Positions 59,365 to 64,000 of a stretch of DNA of 64,000 bases are shown here, one piece after another (positions within the stretch are counted from its first letter, which is position 1; the number at the start of each line of letters is the position of its first letter). Source of the DNA: Acestrorhynchus altus (taxonomy: Eukaryota; Chordata; Actinopteri; Characiformes; Acestrorhynchidae); contig CM067521.1 in NCBI GenBank assembly GCA_034509495.1, forward strand, positions 3,672,064 through 3,736,063, read 5' to 3'. Below the pieces are notes generated by a model. The model did not search any database, had not been told where the DNA came from, and saw nothing but the letters and a program-made list of their open reading frames with translations. The translations under genes and the position numbers were made by a program.

Positions 59365-59863
59365 TTATATATTATACAGCATAATGCAAATGTTTAAGGC
59401 ACCTGTGAAAATTTGTGTTGAATGTCTTTGCAGAAAGTGTTTATTTCCATTTCCAAAGATCTGCTTTAGGGAATCAAATAGGACTTATGTTCATGTTTAT
59501 TGAACTTAACTAATATTCAGTCAGTTGTTATTTTGTTCTGTATTCTGTATATATCTGTTCAAATGGTTTACAAACAAAACAGCCTGATATGTCAGAGTAC
59601 ATTACAGTGAGCTGCATCTACAGCGAAGTTCACTGTATTATCATTATATACTATCAGTGTGGTTCTCACAGTGTTCTCCAGTCCGGCCCAGCTGATGATC
59701 TGCCGGGCCACTGCAGCGTATTCCGGGTTAAACTCCAGGGTCAGAAGCCGGCCACCGGGGCGCAGTAGCCGAGCAATGCGAATAGCAGAGTATCCACAGT
59801 ATGTCCCCACCTCCAACACTGTTTTAGGACTTAACTCACACACCACCGAGTCCAGGATCATGC
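51941..59863 (-). CDS. comt: catechol O-methyltransferase (3' part of gene, three coding exons)
   Basis: S-adenosylmethionine-dependent transfer of a methyl group to a catechol hydroxyl, inactivating dopamine, noradrenaline and catechol estrogens. Exons 59670-59863, 52397-52528 and 51941-52120 join in phase. Visible: SAM site VLEVGTYCGYSAIRIARLL, acidic LTLEFNP, metal/base motif FLDHWK (Asp and catalytic Lys), LLADNV (metal Asp-Asn) and LEY with the catechol-contacting Glu; all are present. The similarity to COMT is higher than to the related TOMT, which lacks the DHWK lysine. The N-terminal part (roughly 75 residues of the soluble form) is not found in the window. The intron after the first exon carries a Gmr1-like retroelement. 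Teleosts have two comt copies and I cannot say which this is. Confidence 0.88.
52121..52396 (-). other. short comt intron
   Basis: 276-nt AT-rich intron, donor GTATGA at 52396, acceptor at 52121. No repeats recognised. Confidence 0.85.
52397..52528 (-). CDS. comt: comt middle coding exon
   Basis: 132 nt, phase 0, 44 residues starting VQLVEGASGDWIPHL and ending LDHWKECYLPDVKLLE. It carries the Asp-His-Trp-Lys motif (metal ligand and general base). The acceptor ..GGTTGACAG lies only about 40 nt from the end of the inserted retroelement. Confidence 0.92.
52580..55715 (-). CDS. Gmr1-like pol: integrase, reverse transcriptase, RNase H
   Basis: An open frame of 1109 codons (55844-52515), of which roughly residues 48-1092 are real pol. 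Integrase: zinc-binding HH-CC (HDHGFAGHLG to CRSCHIC, about 226-266), catalytic Asp297, Asp356 and Glu392 with the DD35E spacing, and a C-terminal chromo/GPY-like part near 515-575 (GPYEIKSKL). Reverse transcriptase about 655-860 with LDLLKGYWQ and YLDD (829-830). RNase H about 970-1092 with Asp976, Glu near 1016, Asp1045 and Asp1088 (ILADALSR). All catalytic residues are kept. The last residues (AFSGSF to GAAG) are translated intron and the first 14 nt of the comt exon. The N-terminal 47 codons overlap gag in another frame and are not pol-like. Confidence 0.9.
55615..57342 (-). CDS. Gmr1-like gag with SCAN-like capsid segment and protease
   Basis: 575-codon frame starting at a good ATG 120 nt after the primer site. 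Residues about 95-130 are predicted coiled coil (LKLAIRLKELDLQVKRQE). About 170-330 is the capsid, with LVPTFRDNEVDSYFGAFERI and ELVPEAYRQRFRS, the latter resembling the SCAN domain of vertebrate zinc-finger proteins. A CCHC knuckle lies at Cys371, Cys374, His379, Cys384. The aspartic protease has Asp448-Thr-Gly and the IDFILGNDLAGG segment (about 513-524). The final 30 residues overlap the pol frame and look like out-of-frame translation. Pol lies in the +1 frame relative to gag. Confidence 0.88.
   Translation of the reverse strand: MEFSIEAFRQNPSLEALGSCRRGDLLLIAEFYDISVPRSATKQAIMELVQEGLVSAGILPSEDVGSEPVFETADLDSSKFSGQAPVLHPLIGLGSADLKLAIRLKELDLQVKRQEHETLLLRVRQYSLESGDTRGAGVARPPPVSASVVSPNVTAASPVLPSVESCRGFDLSKQIRLVPTFRDNEVDSYFGAFERIASALSWPKEVWPLLLQCRLTGRAQEVCSALSLEDSLNYDVLKSAILRSYELVPEAYRQRFRSHLKTANQTFTEFAREKANLFDKWIQSSKVTNFEQLRELILLEDFKNTLPDKIEIHLNEQKVSSIAQAAVCSDEFVLTHRGNFVLSPSGGKFSPERSVQKFKTANMSQSENRECFYCHKSGHLIAVCPALRKKAHLSGQHAPKVVGFVKAIGDSVADRQGIDPVYEPFILEGSVSLTGQKGDRVPVTILRDTGAAQSFVREGVLPLSDETFCGADVLVQGIELGVVKVPLHTLHIQSSLVTGFGKVAVRSKLPVQGIDFILGNDLAGGKVLPFPEVICDPVSERQGQTEDCGFSFRISICFSCLCCYASTVTEVIGCN
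57462..57479 (-). other. primer binding site (tRNA-Pro type)
   Basis: On the minus strand, 2 nt after the LTR, TGGGGGCTCGTCCGTCGC appears. Its first 14 bases equal the proline-tRNA primer site used by many gammaretroviruses; the last four differ. Confidence 0.8.
57482..57615 (-). repeat. 5' LTR of the Gmr1-like element
   Basis: 134 bp, bounded by the inverted repeat TGTTACGTCCC / GGGACGTAACA. It is very short for an LTR. A C-rich CCTACCCCTAGGGG lies close to its 3' end. No second copy exists at the other end of the element. Confidence 0.75.
57616..58236 (+). repeat. (CAGA/CATA)n tetranucleotide array with higher-order units
   Basis: 620 nt of CAGA, CATA and CGGA tetramers. A landmark ATGCATACATACATGCAG recurs at about 57637, 57753 and 57877, so units of 116-124 bp were duplicated. 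It starts at the outer edge of the LTR, and the element was probably inserted at its end. Confidence 0.95.
58353..58883. repeat. palindromic dispersed element, full copy 3
   Basis: 531-bp imperfect palindrome. The left arm GATCTTCAATGATCAGGACC..., with GGTGGGTCATTCTCAGCACT, is answered by the right arm (AGTGCTGGGAATGACCCACC, ..GGTCCTGATCATTGAAGATC). The inner part contains a second inverted set around the 'cacagaacactg' centre. No coding capacity; a foldback-type or MITE-like element. Confidence 0.85.
58884..59669 (-). other. rest of the large comt intron
   Basis: Contains a (GT)n(GA)n microsatellite at 59308-59362. Otherwise nothing recognised. The donor GTGAGA is at 59669. Confidence 0.6.
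59670..59863 (-). CDS. comt: comt internal coding exon (SAM-binding)
   Basis: 194 nt; the first 2 nt complete a split codon (phase 1 entry) and the exon leaves in phase 0. It reads MILDSVVCELSPKTVLEVGT, YCGYSAIRIARLLRPGG and RLLTLEFNPEYAAVARQIIS. It supplies the glycine-rich SAM pocket and the acidic residue that holds the ribose. Acceptor TGATCTAG at 59864. Upstream exons with the N-terminus were not found. Confidence 0.88.
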
Positions 59864-59880
59864 CTAGATCAGTTCACAGC

Positions 59881-59881
<1 letters not shown>

Positions 59882-59947
<66 letters not shown>
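59882..59947 (+). repeat. (CA)n microsatellite
   Basis: About 33 CA units next to the comt acceptor. Confidence 0.95.
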
Positions 59948-59952
<5 letters not shown>

Positions 59953-60005
59953 GTCATGCAGTATGTACAGAGGCATGCAAAAGTTTTTGCACCCTGGTTT
60001 ATATA

Positions 60006-61604
60006 CAGTGGGGAAAATAAGTATTTAGTCAGTCACCAATTGTGCAAGTTCTCCCACTTAAAAAGATGAGAGAGGCCGTTAATTGACATCATAGGTAGAC
60101 CTCAACTATGAGAGACAAAATGTGAAAAAAAAATTGAGAAAATCATTTTGTCTGACTTTTAAAGAATTTATTTGCAATTAATGGTGGAAAATAAGTATTT
60201 GGTCAATAACAAAAGTTCATCTCAATACTTTGTTGTATATCCTCTGTTGGCAATGACAGAGGTCAAACGTTTTCTGTAAGTCTTCACAAGGTTGGCACAC
60301 ACTGTTGCTGGTATGTTGGCCCATTCCTCCATGCAGATCTCCTCTAGAGCAGTGATGTTTTGGGGCTGTCGGCGGGCAACACAGACTTTTAACTCCCTCC
60401 AAAGGTTTTTGATGGGGTTGAGATCGGGAGACTGGCTAGGCCACTCCAGGATTTTGAAATGTTTCTTACGAAGCCACTCCTTTGTTGCCCTGGCAGTGTG
60501 CTTGGCATCATTGTCATGCTGAAAGACCCAGCCACGTTTCATCTTCATTGCCCTTGCTGATGGAAGGAGGTTTGCACCCAAAATCTCACAATACATGGCC
60601 CCATTCATTCTTTCATGTACACGGACCAGTCGTCCTGGTCCCTTTGCAGAGAAACAGCCCATGATGTTGCCACCCCCATGCTTCACAGTTGGTATGGTGT
60701 TCTTTGGATGCAACTCCGCATTCACTGTCCTCCAAACACGACGAGTTGTGTTTTTACCAAATAGTTCTACTTTGGTTTCATCTGACCATATGACATTCTC
60801 CCAATACTCTTCTGGAACATCCAAATGCTCTCTAGCAAACTTCAGACGTGCCTGGATATGGACTGGCTTAAGCAGGGGGACACGTCTGGCACTGCAAGAT
60901 CTGAGTCCCTGGCGTCGTAGTGTGTTGCTGATGGTAGCCTTTGTAACGTTGGTCCCAGCTTTCTGCAGGTCATTCACTAGATCCCCCCTTGTGGTTCTGG
61001 GATTTTTCCTCACCGTTCTTGTGATCATTTTGACCCCACGGGCTGAGATCTTGCGTGGAGCCCCAGATCGAGGGAGATTAGTAGTGGTCTTGTAGGTCTT
61101 CCATTTTCTAATTATTGCTCCCACAGTAGATTTCTTCACACCAAGCTGCTTGCCTATTGCAGATTCAGTCTTCCCAGCCTGGTGCAGGTCTACAATTCAG
61201 TTTCTGGTGTCCTCCGACAGCTCTTTCGTCTTCACCAAAGTGGAGTTTGGAGTGTGACTGTTTGAGGTTGTGGGCAGGTGTCTTTTATGCTGTTAACGAC
61301 TTCAAACAGGTGCCATTAATACAGGTAATGAGTGGGGAAAAGAGGAGCCTCTTAAAAAAGAAGTTACAGGTCTGTGACGGCCAGAAATCTTGCTTGTTTG
61401 TAGGTGACCAAATACTTATTTTCCACCATTATTTGTAAATAAATTCTTTAAAAGTCAGACAAAATGATTTTCTCAATTTGTTTTTCACATTTTGTCTCTC
61501 ATAGTTGAGGTCTACCTATGATGTCAATTACAGGCCTCTCTCATCTTTTTAAGTGGGAGAACTTGCACAATTGGTGACTGACTAAATACTTATTTTCCCC
61601 ACTG
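60006..61604 (-). mobile_element. Tc1-like transposon with about 200-bp terminal inverted repeats
   Basis: 1599 bp flanked by TA on both sides (60004-60005 and 61605-61606). The terminal repeats start CAGTGGGGAAAATAAGTATT and are more than 200 bp long and nearly identical. Each has a second copy of the end motif inside (GGTGGAAAATAAGTATTTGG), the IR/DR layout of Tc1 elements such as Sleeping Beauty. It carries one near-complete transposase gene on the minus strand. Confidence 0.95.
60222..61235 (-). pseudogene. Tc1 transposase, inactivated in three places
   Basis: The frame is open for 305 codons from 61139 and extends in frame to 61235, about 337 codons, the usual Tc1 length. Present: paired helix-turn-helix (VKKSTVGAIIRKWKTYKTTT), GAPRKIS motif, Asp120 in IWSDETKVEL, the GGGNIMG glycine box, Asp209 in VFQHDNDAKHT. 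Defects: GTG at the expected ATG, a TGA at 61199-61197 after the residues RN, and Lys244 where the third catalytic Glu should be (PDLNPIKNLW). Residue numbers count from 61139. Confidence 0.92.
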
Positions 61605-61952
61605 TAACTGCTACTGTAAACTGTTAAGCAAGTTGAAGGTGAAATGATCTCCAAGAGACATTAAAGATGAAACACACATTTTAAGCAATACAAGTGTTTT
61701 ATGTGTTTTAGTTTCATGTATTAGTTTTATGTGTTTTAGAGTGAAAATAGGAAAGCTGTGCCTTGCCAATGTATAGGAACCCCAGGAAATTTGAGTGCTC
61801 ACATAACTTTGCCAGAGGTCTCAGACCTTAATTAGCTGGTTAGGGTTATGGCTTGCTCACAGTCATCATTAGTAAAGGCCAGCTGATGAAAATTCTATAA
61901 GCTTTAGGCTCCACTAACAAAAACATCAACCATGGGTTCTTCTAAGCAGCTG

Positions 61953-62166
61953 AAAAAGAGAGAGCAGACTTCACTCCAAAGTTTTTGGATCTGCAAAAAC
62001 AGTGAATCTGGAAAAGAGTATCAAACAGCACTCATAGAATCTTCAGTGTGTTTATTGTTCTCACAGATGTGGCTGAGGAAGGAATGAGAGCCGGAACGTT
62101 AGTGTTTTATCTGTAATAAAATTAACACATTGTAGATTATATGAGTGTGGTCTGATAGTCTTTTCC
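61953..62166 (-). mobile_element. 214-bp retroposon-like insertion with 16-bp target duplication
   Basis: TTCTTCTAAGCAGCTG at 61937-61952 is repeated exactly at 62167-62182. The inserted DNA begins with AAAAAGAGAGAG on the plus strand. A segment with GAGCCGGAACGTTAG and then TGTAATAAAATTAACAC resembles the 3' region of Penelope-like elements from memory. Internal repeated 'tatgagtg'-like and 'gtctgatagtctttt'/'tcaaacagcactcatag' ends suggest a small inverted repeat. Confidence 0.7.
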
Positions 62167-62899
62167 TTCTTCTAAGCAGCTGCCTAGAGCTCTGAAAATG
62201 AAGTGGTGCTCAAGATAAGGTCTGGAAGCATCTTAGCAGATACTGGAGTTGTGGTACATTGTTCTGTTCAGTGAAACCCCGAACAGAAGATGAATCTTTG
62301 TGCCTCCTCAGCACAAAATAAGCTTGATGACTGTTAAGCTCAGTTAACACTCATGATTTGGGGTTGTTTTGCAGCCAGTGGCACAGGCATCATTTCACTC
62401 ATTTAAATTCCAGCTAATTTTGGGAACAAACATAACCATCTGTAAAAAGCTTAAGTTAGAAAGAGGGCGGATCTACAAATGGACAATAATCCTCCTCAAA
62501 ATCCACAGTAGACTTTGAAAGGTGCAGCTGAAGGTTTTACCATGGCCCTCACAGTCCCTGATCTGAACATATGAAAATAGCTCTCAAAAGAGGTTAGACG
62601 GACCTGGAATCTCACAGATGTCTGAGAATAAAATCTCTTAAACAAAAACTAAAAGACTCTTGGCTACAATAAGATTCTTGCCAAAGGGGGCATTACTAGG
62701 TACTATCCATGCAGCGTGACCAACATTTTACTCATTTTGAAAATGTAAAAGATGAAAATATTAAAACTATTTTTGTTTAAAATACAAAGGGTTTGTGTGT
62801 CTTTAACTTTTTGCCTTTTGGAGATTTCATTTCAGCTTCAACTTGCTTAAATGTTTACAGCAGCAGTCATTTTTAGTGCCCAAACTTTTGCAAGCTATG

Positions 62900-63389
62900 A
62901 ATATACAGTTGTGGTGAGAAGTTCACTCAAGATTAATTAATTAATGTCTTGGCAATTTTTTTATACAGTGTGAAAAATATACACATCTCCACTTTCATTA
63001 TTCAGAAGTGCTTAAAGCTCAGAAATGTCTTTGAAGTTGCTAGAGCATCTTAACTTATTAACTTAATTTAATTGTGATTAATGTGCCCAAATACAAAGGT
63101 TACATTTCACAGAATCCACTGGATCAAAAGATAAAACATTCTGGGGGACGGATTTATGTTTAAATGAGACAAAGATTTGTACAGTAATAATAGTAAGGCT
63201 TTGAACCCAAAACACTGTGCTGTTTGGGTAGAAACATGCTCTTTGGATGTGATATTGTTCACCCTGTATATATAACTATAACCCTGTATTGATTTCAGAA
63301 AAAAGTATTATATAAAATAAAATATTATGTCTTTTATTGGGATTTTATGTGATAGATCAATGCAGAGTAGAAATATCTATAACACTAAA
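62900..63389. other. unrecognised AT-rich stretch
   Basis: No exon or repeat identified. The missing upstream comt exons were looked for here without success. Confidence 0.5.
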
Positions 63390-63743
63390 GTTTTTGGTGG
63401 GTGCAGTGGGAGAAAGTGTTTGGTGGGTGCAGTGGGAGACAGTCTATGGTGGGTGCAGTGGGAGACAGTCTATGGTGGGTGCAGTGGGAGACAGTCTCTG
63501 GTGGGTGCAGTGAGAGAAAGTGTTTGGTGGGTGCAGTGAGAGACAGTTTTTGGTGGGTGCAGTGAGACAGTTTTTGGTGGGTGCAGTGAGAGAAAGTGTT
63601 TGGTGGGTGCAGTGAGAGATAGTTTTTGGTGGGTGCAGTGAGAGAAAATCTTTGGTGAGTGCAGTGGGAGATGGTCTTTGGTGGGTGCAGTGAGAGACAG
63701 TCTCTGGTGGGTGCAGTGAGAGACAGTCTCTGGTGGGTGCAGT
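63390..63743 (+). repeat. 26-bp minisatellite
   Basis: About 14 copies of a 26-bp unit (GGTGGGTGCAGTGAGAGACAGTCTCT type), with one shorter copy near 63555-63577. Variants of GTGGGAG/GTGAGAG and TTT/TCT/TAT define subtypes. G-rich on the plus strand. Open frames through it are artefacts. Confidence 0.95.
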
Positions 63744-63746
63744 CTC

Positions 63747-63897
63747 TCAACAGCAGTGCAGTTCCCATATCAGTTGGTGATACTGCAGATGAACATCCTC
63801 AGGATGTGGCAATTCAGACCAAACCTCTTCTGCCTCCTGCAGCTGTTGCAGCTTCTTCACCACCTGTGTTGTGTTCTGACCTAAACTCTTACGAGAC
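63747..63897 (-). CDS. doubtful terminal exon of an unknown gene
   Basis: After an AG at 63899-63898 (..CTGTGTGTTTAG) a minus-strand frame reads RSRKSLGQNTTQVVKKLQQL, then QEAEEVWSELPHPEDVH and ends LIWELHCC and TGA. The glutamine/leucine-rich start looks like a coiled coil. No function is assigned. The opposite strand is also open here (63659-63901), the length is small, and the location would put a gene end inside the comt locus, so this may well be chance. Confidence 0.2.
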
Positions 63898-64000
63898 CTA
63901 AACACACAGAAACCTCATGCTGGTCATTCTCTCCACAGTTGTCCCATTGATGGAGACCGGGGGTGCTCTCTCTCCTGCTTTGCATAGTCCTATCCTGATA

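Larger units (their letters stand above)
59968..62896 (+). mobile_element. older Tc1-like transposon, interrupted by two later insertions
   Basis: Left end CAGAGGCATGCAAAAGTTTT follows a TA. The right end near 62870-62896 reads 'gcccaaacttttgcaagct', its degenerate inverse. Between are Tc1 landmarks: the start region 'ccatgggttcttctaagcag', 'ctggaagcatcttagcaga', the 'gttgttttgcagccagtggc' glycine-motif region and 'accatggccctcacagtccc' (WPSQSP). It is disrupted by the Tc1 at 60006-61604 and by the insertion at 61953-62166. The family is assigned partly from recall. Confidence 0.7.

Noticed and set aside
59592..59669. Continuation of the comt frame past the SAM-binding exon
   Set aside because: The residues after LENT do not resemble COMT, and a GTGAGA donor lies exactly where the homology stops, with the matching exon at 52528.
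60595..61095. 166-codon plus-strand frame
   Set aside because: Antisense to the Tc1 transposase.
1..64000. tRNA, rRNA or other structural RNA genes
   Set aside because: Looked for A/B-box-containing cloverleaf or rRNA-like text by eye and found none that I could support. The only tRNA-related sequence is the primer binding site at 57462-57479.

Overview
The window is vertebrate nuclear DNA, almost certainly from a ray-finned fish. The evidence is split genes with GT..AG introns, long AT-rich non-coding stretches, very many Tc1-like transposons, L2/Rex-type LINE tails with short tandem tails, and CA/GA/tetranucleotide microsatellites. The palindromic and SINE-like dispersed repeats resemble those of otophysan fish (characins, catfish), but this placement is from memory and is only an inference. 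There are no bacterial-type operons, CRISPR arrays or tRNA/rRNA genes that I can see.

Two genes are recognised, both on the minus strand and head to tail. Positions 1138-46.8k hold grm6 (metabotropic glutamate receptor 6, the ON-bipolar-cell receptor). It has ten coding exons, all joined in phase into an 899-residue receptor, plus a likely 5' untranslated exon at about 46.57-46.8 kb. The 7TM region, usually one 936-bp exon in group III receptors, is split here into 624 + 312 bp by a 2.1-kb intron. The first two coding exons are separated by 18.5 kb, of which about 5 kb is a 17-bp-type minisatellite.

Positions 51.9-59.9 kb hold the last three coding exons of a catechol O-methyltransferase gene (comt family). 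All visible catalytic residues are kept. The 7.1-kb intron between the first two of these exons carries a same-strand Ty3/gypsy LTR element. Its pol order is integrase, then reverse transcriptase, then RNase H, which is the Gmr1-like arrangement. Its Gag has a SCAN-like capsid segment and a CCHC knuckle. The 3' LTR is missing, and the pol reading frame runs across the comt splice acceptor.

The rest is mobile-element debris. It includes a Tc1 at 60.0-61.6 kb inserted in an older Tc1 (59.97-62.9 kb) that also carries a 214-bp insertion with a 16-bp target duplication. It also includes a TTAA-flanked element (9.9-11.7 kb) containing a palindromic element, three copies of that palindromic family, at least three copies of one Tc1 family in grm6 introns, and a MITE with 31-bp terminal repeats at 34.8-35.3 kb. 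The right edge has a 26-bp minisatellite next to a doubtful coding exon.

Exon limits were read by eye from splice sites and from remembered family sequence. Gene names rest on motif recognition, not on a search.
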